Assembly (NCBI RefSeq): GCF_932274485.2
Contig: NC_065887.2
Coordinates: 44,597,201 to 44,661,200, forward strand
Direction of reading: 5' to 3'
From: Patella vulgata
Lineage: Eukaryota; Mollusca; Gastropoda; Patellidae
DNA: 64,000 nt
Made by a program: the position numbers and the translations under genes. The notes under the pieces are model-generated. The model saw nothing but the letters and a program-made list of their open reading frames with translations. It did not search any database and was not told the origin of the DNA. Shown in pieces: positions 24,137 to 34,544 of this stretch; the stretch's first letter is position 1; each line of letters begins with the position of its first letter.

Positions 24137-24232
24137 AATCGGGAATATCTAGCAGCTTACTAGTTGATCTTTTGGAACCCAGATCAAGAAGTGTTTTGGA
24201 ACCCAGATCTAGAAGTGTTTTGAGAAAACGAG
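24137..24232 (+). CDS. Following exon of the same gene (partial)
   Basis: A 96-nt stretch is preceded by an excellent acceptor ('cttttccattacag') and followed by 'cgag|gtaaaa'. Joined to the exon ending at 22918 it stays open and is phase 1 at both ends, so it could be included or skipped without a frameshift. The peptide is 32 residues, serine- and arginine-rich. It contains a tandem nine-residue duplication, 'LEPRSRSV', with a 27-bp DNA repeat beneath it, and ends in a basic 'RKRG'. A low-complexity linker after a lectin-like module is one reading. I recognise no family. The 1218-nt intron (22919-24136) holds only AT-rich, weakly repetitive sequence. Confidence 0.4.
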
Positions 24233-25376
24233 GTAAAAACACGGTTGTTAATCAACCTTTACATGTTTGGTCACTGACAGGTTGAGGTCATTGGTTACAA
24301 GAATAATTTTTCGTCGACTCTCGCCCGAAACCAAAGAATGATATGACCAAGCACCCCCTTGCTTGAGATAGCTCCTGCCACTCACACTGGCGGTTATCAA
24401 AATGTAAAATGACGGTGATTTAGCCTCTTCTCGCGACCCTCCTACCCAAGACTACAATCTATAATATAAATACATGATAGTCGAATGTATGGAAATGTAT
24501 TAAATACAAAAATTTAGTTTTATGGTGATTGAAAATCGTTATAAATATACGTAAAAATCAGCTGATTTAATCCAACGCGATAAAGGCTATATTAATAACA
24601 GATTTTAATGAAATTCAGCATTCCGTGATCGTAGTTACCCCCCCCCCCCCTCCCCGGACACAACAACACACACTCTCTCTTTCTCTTTTTGTTTTTCCAA
24701 GACATAGCTATGGCTATCTCGGTGGGTGTGTTGCGTGGTATCTTCATAGATCTGTCTACTCTGAACATGTAATTGCTGTAACTCCTAGTCTTACGTCATC
24801 TATCGTTGCTTGCCTGACAAAGGAATGTCATAGTTCTTAAATAATTATATTTATTGTGACAAAGATTAATTTGTCATTGATGACCACACTCTGTTTTCAT
24901 TTGAACTTTAACTGACCGCTATTAATGATGTTATATTGAATGTTGTTGAAGCGGCCAGTGTTTGCAAAGCTTGACTTCTAATTATATTATCAGAAATTGA
25001 ACTGCCCGGATAACTATATTTCTTTCTTTCAAAAATATATGTCTTAAGGAGAATTTTGTAAATAAATTCGTTGTATATCAAATGTAATAATATTGTGAAT
25101 ATATACCGATATATTTATTATGTTTAATTTTTATTCAAATGTCTGTTACTATAGCGTATAGCTATTTAAGATTTTCTATTTACATTAGTTTTTAATGAAG
25201 AGATCTTTAGCTAAAAACACGTATACTCGTATCGATTTTCGTCTGTTACGTTTTCATTTATATTAAAAGGGTGACTTTAAAAGTAATAGAGTAATTCTAA
25301 AATGTGACTGATTCCATTGTGACTGATTACAATTTCAAAAGTTATATTTGGCCAAAATAGAAAGATAACGCTTTTG
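24233..25376. other. No feature recognised downstream of the lectin-like exons
   Basis: A poly-C tract lies at 24639-24649, and short open frames show no motif. Further exons of the lectin-like gene may lie here, but none could be identified. Confidence 0.4.
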
Positions 25377-25573
25377 GTGGGTCTGTCATTGAATCAAATG
25401 GCGTGGTATCGATTTCTTGCTTGTACATGACAAGGAGTAGGGCCACCTTTCCGAGTCCTCCGGTTTCCTCCCACTGCTAAAAACCCTACGCGCAAGGAAA
25501 TTACTGGAGTAAAATTGAACCATATGTTAGTCTCGAAATGAGCTAGTTTGTGTCGAATGGACGTTAATCCCCC
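25377..25573 (+). mobile_element. SINE family 1, 5'-truncated copy
   Basis: It matches the intact SINE at 25869-26141 from 'gtctgtcattga' to 'gtcgaatggacgttaat', but lacks the tRNA-like box A. It ends in a poly-C tract. It has the same orientation as the intact copy about 300 bp downstream. Confidence 0.8.
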
Positions 25574-25701
25574 CCCCCTTTCAAAAAATAACAAACAAAA
25601 AGAAATAATAACAGAAATAAAAAGATTTACCGACCAACCAAGCAACCGTAAATATTAATTATTTTTTTTTCGGCCTTTATAATTTAATAAATTAAATTCA
25701 T

Positions 25702-25819
25702 AAATCTATTTAATTGTTATTTAATCATATAAATCTATTTAATTGTTATTTAATCATATAAATCTATTTAATTGTTATTTAATCATATAAATCTATTTAA
25801 TTGTTATTTAATCATATAA
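25702..25819. repeat. 29-bp tandem repeat, four units
   Basis: Four exact or near-exact AT-rich units contain 'aaatctatttaattgttatt'. They lie between two copies of SINE family 1. Confidence 0.95.
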
Positions 25820-25868
25820 ATATGGAAGTAATACTAATTAAATGATTACTTATTAAAGTGGGGGGGGG

Positions 25869-26141
25869 ATTGGATGGCTGAATGGTTAGCGTGCGCGCGC
25901 TGTATCATAAAGTCTGTCATTGAGTCGACTGGCGTGGTTTCGAATCCCCGGTTGTACGTGGCAAGGAGTAGGGTCGCCTGTCCAACCTCGTGGGTTTTCT
26001 CCGGGTCCTCCGGTTTCCTCCCACTGCTAAAGACCCCTACGCGCAAGCGAATTATTAAAATAAAATTAAACCATATGTTAGTCCCGAAATGACCTAGTTT
26101 GTGTCGAGTGGACGTTAAACCCCATTTCTCTCTCTCTCTCT
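25869..26141 (+). mobile_element. tRNA-derived SINE family 1, intact with target duplication
   Basis: The tRNA-like head has box A ('tggctgaatggttagcg') and box B ('gtttcgaatccccgg') at tRNA-like spacing. The body follows, with 'ccactgctaaagacccc', and the tail is 'gacgttaaaccccatt' plus a (TC)n tract. The 13-bp direct repeat 'cttattaaagtgg' flanks it (25849-25861 and 26142-26154), which shows retroposition. A G-tract separates the left duplication from the head. It would be transcribed by RNA polymerase III and needs a partner LINE to move. It is the best reference copy of the family in the window. Confidence 0.9.
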
Positions 26142-26154
26142 CTTATTAAAGTGG

Positions 26155-26904
26155 ACGACTCCATTCTGCTACTCCGCGGAAGCGAACAACTTTACACATG
26201 CCCATGCTTCTTTGGGGCGATTTCAACTGAACCGCATATTAGGATGGTGTTTAGTTTCGTTCAGGTGAATGAAACATGGCCATTCAAACAATAGAAGCTG
26301 AAATTAGACCCACACTGTGGTAATTCAGATTTTTATACTTACTTGAAATACATGTTTATAACCCAAAGATCTTGGTTCCTTTCGATATTCATGCATATTG
26401 GATCGTAACTACAATTAAATGTATCGTTAAACCAAGACTCCTTACGCAAGTTTAAATAGGTTCAACACACAATTGTCAACACATATCATTACAGTTTGTA
26501 TTGAAATAAGTAATTCTATCACAAATAGTGAAGACTGTCCCACTAAAATAGTTACCGAACAGTTTTTCTTTCTGGTTATGCGTTCTACATTTGCATAGCG
26601 ATGTATCTTGTAATGTGAAAGCCGCCATGACACCGGCCAGTTGAAATATCTTTGGTAGTCGAGAAATTTCGCGTAACAGTTGGGTTTCATATCATATACT
26701 TATGCGGTAAGGCTTCACCTTTATTTCAATAGGAATTGGTTTATTATATGTTAAAGTAGCTAAGTCTCTAACTCAATATCATCCAAAATCTTCAACATTG
26801 AAAACACAAATTATTTGTCAATTTAAATCAACATTGATGCTGTGATCTTACCGGAAAAGATGGGCTTCTGATATCCAATATTTAAGACAGAATAAACATT
26901 TTAC
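26155..26904. other. Intergenic, minor repeat traces
   Basis: A short family A phrase lies at about 26355-26410 ('agatcttggttcctttcgat'). At 26739 'gttaaagtagctaag' resembles a family C end. No gene was recognised. Confidence 0.45.
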
Positions 26905-27215
26905 CATTGGTACACGAATCGTGTACCATAATGCGTTTCAGCCCCAGTTCTAGCAAGAGACTCTAGGAACGAGGCTAGACATATTGCACCAAACCAAACG
27001 GCGTATGTAGACTGGAATAACCAAGCGCTAGAAATTTGCATTCGATTCAGTCTGCTGGCTTATTTCGCGGAACATAACTGATTTGAAATTAGAGTAAAAA
27101 CGGAAACCATTGAATGTATATCAGTTTATATACATTCATATTACAGTATTATATGAGTTCCGACCCACTTGTGTCAGTTTCTAGGTCCCAAATGTTAGCG
27201 ATTTAGCTTCTTTAA
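26905..27215 (-). repeat. Dispersed repeat family C, minus-strand copy
   Basis: On the minus strand it begins TTAA at 27215-27212, then 'agaagctaaatcgctaac', and shares 'attaca...ttcgttt' and 'gcctcgtt' blocks with the plus-strand copy at 44169-44515. Its far end carries a near-perfect palindrome, 'ggtacacgaatcgtgtacc' (26909-26927). Copies are about 310-350 bp, non-coding, and probably a TTAA-type MITE. Confidence 0.65.
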
Positions 27216-27379
27216 GCTATGTGAAGTACAGTTTTGGGTCAGTTTATGTGTAAATTAAGGGAGCTATAGGCCAGTAACCTTTTTGTAGTCATTTGACTAA
27301 AAAAAACTTGCGCACAGGAACTCCGTAGGACGAGCCACTACTGTGGCTGGAGTAAGGCGGAAAACATCAGTGGTGGAAC

Positions 27380-28050
27380 CATTTCTAATCCGATCGTAAC
27401 TTCCTGTATTATGGCCCTTTATTTTCGTAACTCGTGGTTCCTCTAGAGGTCATAATTTTTATCCGATTTTAAAAAAAACCGTGTGAATATATCACCGTTG
27501 TACCCTAATGATCGTGAAAATCGGACCATAAATGCTAGATAAAATGGCCGCCCCTCGTACGCAAATAGTGCAAATATATGATATATCAAGGTTGTGGACC
27601 CTCTAGAGGCCACAATTTTGATCCGATTTTAATGAAACTTTAAATTTATTTTTATATCACAAAGATCTTGCTTCCTTTCGATAATCGCGCATATCCGAAT
27701 GTAACTTTCTGGATTGTGGTCCCTGCTTGTTCGGAAAATCGCATTTTTAGCTTGTGGACCGACTAGAAGTCACAATTTGTATTCAATTTTAAAAACCGTT
27801 TAAATATATCACCGTTACACATCAATGAAGGTTGAGTTCGAATGTCTTAAAAATCTGAACCGAACTGCCCGACAAAATGGATGCTCTTTGTACGCAAATA
27901 ATGTAAAAGTATGTAATACCAAGTTGTCGACCCTCTAGAAGTCACAATTTTCAATTGGTTTTGATGAAACTTAAATATATCTTTATATCTCAAATATCTA
28001 GTCCCTTTCGCTTTTTTAGATCATAACTTTCTGGATTATGGCCCCTGTTT
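27380..28050 (-). repeat. Dispersed repeat family A, minus-strand copy
   Basis: It contains several degenerate sub-repeats with 'gaccctctagaggccaca', 'tttgatccgattttaatga' and 'aaatatatcaccgtt', matching families at 1-445, 52490-53000 and 57115-57618. It ends where the CR1 LINE begins. Confidence 0.7.
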
Positions 28051-31000
28051 TCTTTTAGCTTGTTCTCTATCCATCGTTTTGATTTTTTTTGAAATTTTGG
28101 ATTGTTCTCTACAGTTTTCTTTCAAGGAAACTAGGATTATTACAATTTACAGCCCGTCCAATAGCAAATTGTGTCAAAAGTTTATGGAAGAATTTGGATT
28201 ATTTCTGGACCAGTTAATGATGACCAAGTGTTGCACTATTATTTGGGGGGATTTTAATTGTCATGTTGATGATTCCAACGACTCTACCGCGGTTGATTTT
28301 TGTGATATGCTGATTAATAGATCTCTCATACAACATCTGGTGATAACTAATCTATGTGATATTAAACTGGATAATCTCTCTGCCTCGGACAAATTAATAT
28401 CTGATCATTTCCCGGCAACTTTTAATCTTTTGATCCAGAAACCACAACCAACAAGAAAGACTGTAACATATCGAAGGTTTAAATCACTTGACACTAATAA
28501 ATTTAAATCGGAAATCGTGAACTCGAATTTCAATGGCATTTAACGAATTCAAGATATACAAGAGAAGGCAACCCAATATCACCCAAAGCTTGCTGAAATT
28601 TTGGACTCGCTTGTTCCTCTTCAAACGAAAACATTTACTATTCGTCCCAATACGCAGTGGTTTAATGATTCTATTTTAGAAGCCAAAAGGGACCGTAATA
28701 ATAATACGAACTGAACTTGATGATTTAAATAAAACTATTGACTATAACGCTCATGATTTTGATAAGTTAGAAAAATTCTGTTTATTTAGAAAATCTTAAC
28801 TTGGTTAGCCAATCTTTTGTTTTAAAGCTAATTAAATCGTCTGCTCCCAAATCTTGTTCATTAGATCCTGTTCCGACTTCTGTTCTTAAGGACTGTCTAG
28901 ACGAAGTTATTTCAGTTTTTACCAATATTATTAATTCTTGTATATCTTCCTCTACTATTCCCAACGTTTTCAAACAAGCTTATGTTACCCCTTTAATTAA
29001 AAAGTCTAAACTAGATCCTAATGTTTTTAAAAATTACAGGCCAGTCTCTAACTTAAGTTTTATTTCTAAAATATTGGAGAAATGTATTGCTTCTCAGATA
29101 AAGGCCCATCTAGATGATAACTGTTCGTATGAACCATTTCAAAGTGCTTATAAACCATTTCAAAGTGCTTATAAACAATTTCACAGTACCGAAACAGCTT
29201 TAACCCGGGTTTCAAATGATATTTTAATGGAAATTGATAATAGAAAATGTACATTTTTAATTTTATTAGATTTATTTGCTGCTTTCGACACGGTGGACCC
29301 TTCCATTCTTCTACGTAGACTTCAATTTAAATTCGGTATTTGTGGCTCTGCATTGAATCTTTTAGAAAGCTATCTTGTGGGTAGAAAACAGTGTATTTTA
29401 CTTAATTACAAATCGTCGTCTGAATCTTTTTTGTCATCTGGGGTTCCCCAAGGTACTGTTCTTGTTCGATTTTATTTACCCTCTATACGTCACCATTAAA
29501 TGATATTGTCAGAAAATATGGTCTCAGCTTTCATTTGTATGCCGATGATACTCAATTATATATTTCATTTACACCTAATTGGACATCTTCTTTCAATTTA
29601 TCAAAATTGCAACTTGAGAACTGTATTAGTGAAATTAGAAACTGGATGTCAAAGAACTTTCTAAAATTGAATGATGATAAAACCGAATATTTGTTATTAG
29701 ACTCAAGGCATTAATTAGGTAAATTTGCACATGATAACCCCCCTGTTGTAATTGGTAATTGTGATATATTTTCATCTTATTCTGCTCGTAATATCGGCGC
29801 AATCTTTGATAGTTTTATGCTTATGGGTGCTCAAGTAAATAATATTTGTAAATTGTGCTATTTTAATATCAGAAATATAGGTAAAATGCGTAAATGTGTA
29901 ACTGTAGAGGCCACTAAGTCACTTGTTAATTCTCTGGTCACTTCTTGATTAGATAACTTTAATTCACTTTTAGTTGGTTTACCTTTAAAGCTTATAGATA
30001 AATTACAAAAAGTATAGAATACTGCGGCTAGACTTGTTACTTTAAAGATGCATTATGGGAGATTTTTATAAGCCATTCTTGCTATAATAGTTCAAAAATA
30101 GATGATGAAAGAAGAATATATTGAACATTTCAGTCAAATTACTTTATTCTGAACAAAGTTATCACTAGTGTAATTTTTGACTAGAAATGGGATTGAATTC
30201 CATCTTCACCGATTAGTGGTATGGCCCGTCGTTTGATTGACATACTCCACCTACATAATCTCTGCCGTCTTTTGTCTGCTGTCATCATATCCGAATTTGT
30301 GTTTTACCTTTTTGGATTTTTATAACAATTGGACAAAATGAGTGAGAGGGTAAATTTTCATTCTTACTTGTATTTTGGGCATGCATTAAATCAACTGAAT
30401 ACAGGACATTATATTATAATACAATTATGATAAATCTATAGGTATACACCAGTGGCGTCGTGCCTATTTGGGAAATAAAAATATTTTTATTGATATTATT
30501 AAGACAGAAGACCTGTCCGTCTGTATAAGTCATCCAGGAATTGTATAATTTGTCATTATCTGTGTTTAGTTTATTGCACTTTAAATAGTTTAGATGTCAT
30601 TTGTTAAGGCATCGCTCAACAACGGCCTCGCTTCGTACACTCTATCATTTAGCCTCGATCCGGGAGTATGACGTCAACGTAACGATTAATCTCCACTCAC
30701 GACGCCATTTAAAATTAAATCAGTCAACGAAACCCCGTTTAAATCCAAGCTGAATCCATGCCATCCGTGGGTCTACAGAGTTGATTTTGTGCTTGTTGTG
30801 TAAATAAATATCTAATTTATGATTTCTATGACATGTGAAGCCTAAATAAAGACTTGCAATAATCAGATTTAGCTCTTGCATAATGTATGTTTAACTAAGA
30901 AATGTGACCACATAACTCCTGTTTTATATAATTTACACTGGTTACCTGTTAAATATCGAATTGATTTTAAGATTTTATTACTTACTTTTAAATGTTTAAA

Positions 31001-31363
31001 TAATTTAGCTCCTGTTTACCTCTCAGATCGTTTAGAACTTTATAAACCTGGCCGAACATTACGTACATCAGATAAACTACTTTTAAAGCCCAAAACTGTT
31101 CAACTAGTCTCTTATGGTCAGCGCTCTTTTACTTATCAAGCACCTGTTTTATGGAATAATCTACCATTTAGTTTAAGATGTTGTACATCTCTATATTCTT
31201 TTAAAAATCAACTTAAAACACATTTATTTAATCAGGCTTTTAACTGACTCTGTATACAATCGTTAACATGCCCATAATCTTGTTGTTTATGTGTGATTTA
31301 CATTGTCACTTTGTAAAGTGCCCCTGAACATGTTTATATGAAAGGGTGCACTATAAATATGCT

Positions 31364-31396
<33 letters not shown>

Positions 31397-31397
31397 T
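28050..31397 (+). mobile_element. CR1-clade LINE, endonuclease to 3' tail, broken
   Basis: This is a collinear ORF2. The second half of the endonuclease (28079-28543) has 'IIWGDFNCHVDD' and the catalytic 'SDHFP'. The reverse transcriptase starts at 28801 with 'NYRPVSNLSFISKILEK' (about 29032-29083), the palm motif 'LLDLFAAFDTVD' (about 29256-29291), 'GVPQGTV' and the catalytic '[11 protein letters not shown]' (29538-29570). The C-terminal block is 'HWLPVKYRIDFKILLLTFK' (30938-30994) and the tail is (TAA)n at 31366-31395. The 5' end is missing. Stops and frameshifts occur near 28545, 28710, 29465 and 29714, and a 21-bp segment is duplicated at about 29129-29170. A TTAA element interrupts it at 30046-30890. 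It is not active. It is the same subfamily as 16100-18060. Confidence 0.9.
30046..30890 (-). mobile_element. TTAA-family element, copy E, inserted in the LINE
   Basis: TTAA stands directly outside both ends (30042-30045 and 30891-30894). The left end is 'agatgcattatgggagattt' and the right end is 'cttgcataatgtatgt'. At 845 bp it is about twice the length of copies A-D, with extra internal sequence (about 30180-30790). The LINE reads on across the insertion: joining the flanks at one TTAA restores 'gttactttaactaagaaatg', matching the other LINE copy. No transposase is encoded. Confidence 0.9.
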
Positions 31398-32924
31398 CTT
31401 TCCTGGCATATGGTTCCATATGACATCAAATGAAAATAATCATATATATCAGTCTATTACATTGCACCAGTAATGTGTACAAATATTGGTGTCTGAAAAA
31501 ATGCAACGTTATCTTAATTTATTTGATATAAAAAGTTGATTGATCGCCCCATCATACTGGGCTTGCGAGTTGCCAATACCCTTTCTAACCTCTGTCTGAG
31601 TTGTTTCACCTCTTACTGCCTTATTGGAGAATAATGAACCTAAGATAGCAGAGATAATTATATAATGGACTGATCATCTCAGGTTTAGGTTTCTGGATAC
31701 AGTAGATGTCTCATTATTTAAAATTATCGACAAGCTTTCATTTATAAGCATGTCAAGGATGCTCATCATAATTAAACTGAGCTCTCTTCCTTAAATTTTG
31801 TGAGAAAACTGGCCATGACGTGTCCTGTCTACCGTACTTTTATAATAAAAACATGCATAGTAACTGTAACATGGGAACAATTTTACAACATTTTAATCAT
31901 CGGTCCTACTGCCTTCAACTAAACTACCTATAGTGATATAAGGGCCATTATTTAAATACTGTATCCAAAACTTTAAAAGCTTTTTTTATAATATTGTTTA
32001 TTTCAGTATTTGGTAATTCTGGTTTTGGGCGCTAAAGAAGACAAGGTTTTGGGACGTTTCACCGGTTTACAGCATTGAGACACATTCCGGTTATCACAAG
32101 ACTGAACAATATGATGCACAATAAATGATAAAGGGGCAGTTGGTTTTTTTTTGTTTTTTGTGGGCTTCGTTCATTTCATTAGTTTAGTCCCAGATTATCT
32201 TGTGTACTTTTTATGTGCACTGAATTATTTTACAAATACGTAAGATCTGGATCGTGTGTGTTTATATCTAACTATAGACAATATGGAATTCCAAGTATAT
32301 GTATTAACAACAGCCCGAATACTTGTCATGCCTGTAAATTTAGCAGTGTCTTGGACACATTCCTTACAAGGGACGTAAATATCAGTAAGGGACGTAAAAC
32401 TTCATGTTTTTGTCATTGGACCTGTCTAAAAATCTCCAACATAAATTTAGCCTTTTGAACCCGAATTTCACAAAAACAATTTCTAAATCTAATTTAGTTT
32501 GTATATCGGGCCAAATGCCTAGGTAATTCATCCTGTACTCATAGAGACTGGTGGAAGCAAACACCAACTTCTCTTTTATTGAAACAAATGTGTGATAATT
32601 ACATGCATTTGTATGGAAGTCTGTTCTTGTCACTTCATAATCGCGTTTTTATTCCTCGACTCTCTTGCGCTTGACAATCCCGCTATAATAAGCTATAGTA
32701 GGCCGGGCAAAATATCCCTCCCTCATATAGCACAGTGCCCTGTCTTATTATCCCGGTTGGTGCAGATTAAAGTAGGGATTAAAACCTCGACATTTCATTT
32801 ATCTTAGCCATACCGTGTAGTCTTATAATTAAATTTTGAAAGTAACTTGACACATGTTAAAGGTACAGGCTCAATTAATTCTATCAACAATTCCCTTCAG
32901 AGTTTTATTAATACTCCAAAATTA
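31398..32924. other. Intergenic, no gene recognised
   Basis: The open frames are short and lack motifs. Nothing was recognised as a repeat with ends. Confidence 0.5.
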
Positions 32925-33245
32925 TCACGTGGACATATGGTCGCTCCTGTCCGTCCGTCCGTACTCATCAATTTTAGTGTGATTCAGATGAAACTTAACA
33001 TATGTAATGAACCAAAACATCTCCAATGAATTTGATTTTGAGGTGCTTCGGACCTTCCGGTCTAGTGTTATGCACCCTTTTCCGAAAACCCTGTTAACGC
33101 GATAAAGTCTATTTAAAACATTTAATACAAGCATTTGGGTCATGAGGGGACTAACCTTATCGATAATCACTGTACCGCGACCCTTCGTTCCGGAATTGCC
33201 CCTCTTTGCCGCAAACGTTCTCAATGTGATAAAGGCTACAGTTGT
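32925..33245 (+). repeat. Dispersed repeat family B, plus-strand copy
   Basis: It holds 'gattcagatgaaacttaaca', 'ccttttccgaaaaccctg' and 'aacgcgataaag', in the same order as the copy at 53095-53200. A related inverted unit follows at 33170-33240. Confidence 0.65.
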
Positions 33246-34114
33246 TAACGAATTATTTCAACTTTGGTGTGTAGCAGTTCTCCGTCCATCTATTGCAAAA
33301 TGTGAGTGTATTTTGCATCCGTCGTCCACAATTCCTTTCTCTCCACATTTATCATCTGTTCTCATTGTCAATTATCCATTAACGGTTCCATTTCGTTTTA
33401 AATTCGCAGAATATTCAGTGGGATGAGATCCATATCTAAATTCTGAATTTTTGACTGCAAATCGCAAATTTAACCCTGTGTTTACGTCACAATTATGAAA
33501 TCTTGTAAGCCCATCATACGGTGGATACTATATATTGTTTACAAAATCAAAAAAATGCATTTTTATTAGACTATATGGCATTCGATGTTGTTCACAATTT
33601 TAAAACTAGAAAAACTTTGAATACACGGGTCATTCTATCAACATAAGCGTCCACTGCGCTGGATAGTCCCGGACCTGTAATAATACTGAATTACAAGAAT
33701 AACGTAATATAAATAATACCACCGGTCGTGATGGTGGTCGCCTCCTGAATAGCGATCATCTATCAGTTAAAGTTATAAATCAGAGGATTTCTCACACTTG
33801 TGTAACAATTATTAGAATTAGACGTGTGAAAATGTTGCTCACTATCAAAACTTAAATACAAGTTAAAAGTTGGCACGATACCAACAAATACAGATGCCTC
33901 CATATATTTGGGCGAATATCTGCTGGAGCAAATGCACGTGCCCGTAACTGCAGTGTGGTCATTCAAGATTTTGTCATTTAGAGAAGTGGGTTCAACTTTT
34001 ATTAGCAAACATATTTGAGATTGTGGATCACACCCATTGCCACGCACACCCTTTTATAGTTGAAACATGTTTCTACAAACAGCCGAAGAAATGGATTGGC
34101 GACTGGTTTGAAAT
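33246..34114. other. Region downstream of Wnt10, no gene recognised
   Basis: A minus-strand open frame (34047-33763) lies beyond the Wnt10 polyadenylation signal and has no family motif. A TATAAAAG-like octamer stands just upstream of it on the minus strand (near 34056), which is not enough to call a gene. Confidence 0.4.
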
Positions 34115-34120
34115 TTTATT
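34115..34120 (-). terminator. Wnt10 polyadenylation signal AATAAA
   Basis: On the minus strand 'ttaataaaattt' occurs about 107 nt after the Wnt10 stop codon. It is the first canonical AATAAA after the stop and would give a short 3' UTR. A longer alternative UTR cannot be excluded. Confidence 0.6.
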
Positions 34121-34226
34121 AAACATTAAAGACGTCACTACCAAAACAATATAGCAGCAGTTTAAGTGTATTGTCTGTGATTAACACAAGTGTATTTATG
34201 TATGGATAGCTCCACTACAACCGTAT

Positions 34227-34544
34227 CTATTTACAAACGGTCACCCATTCATCATAGCTACAAGTTTTACACATAACGTAACAACACCAATAAAATTTAC
34301 ACTCACATCGTTCTGTTCTTTTTACTCGTAACGTATTATAGCCTCTACCACAACACAGCGTTTCACAATTATCAATTCCTATACTAGTTTTATTACACAG
34401 CCTTCCCGTAGTACCAGGAGAGTCGACCACAGGATTTGGGTCACAGAAGTTAGGCGATTTTTCGTAAAATAACAGTTCTAAATGTTTTGGACGACGTCCG
34501 TTGCGTTTTATTAACTTGGCATTGGCGCTGTTAGAGATATCAAC
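34227..34544 (-). CDS. wnt10: Wnt10 coding exon 5 (C-terminal cysteine-rich domain)
   Basis: The acceptor is 'gatgtgtttcag'. It encodes a basic linker with '[20 protein letters not shown]', then the C-terminal domain: 'GRLCNKTS' (N-glycosylation sequon), 'LCCGRGYN', '[13 protein letters not shown]' and 'DEWVTVCK', followed by TAG at 34229-34227. Twelve cysteines are present, as expected for this domain. Confidence 0.95.
   Translation of the reverse strand, partial: VDISNSANAKLIKRNGRRPKHLELLFYEKSPNFCDPNPVVDSPGTTGRLCNKTSIGIDNCETLCCGRGYNTLRVKRTERCECKFYWCCYVMCKTCSYDEWVTVCK

Noticed and set aside
25872-25945. True tRNA gene
   Set aside because: Boxes A and B are present, but the cloverleaf is not convincing and the unit continues into a SINE body with target duplications. 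The same holds at 57671 and for the box B-like site at 40355.
33763-34047. Extra Wnt10 exon or neighbouring small gene on the minus strand
   Set aside because: It lies after the Wnt10 stop and polyadenylation signal and has no recognisable motif. The TATA-like octamer alone is weak evidence.
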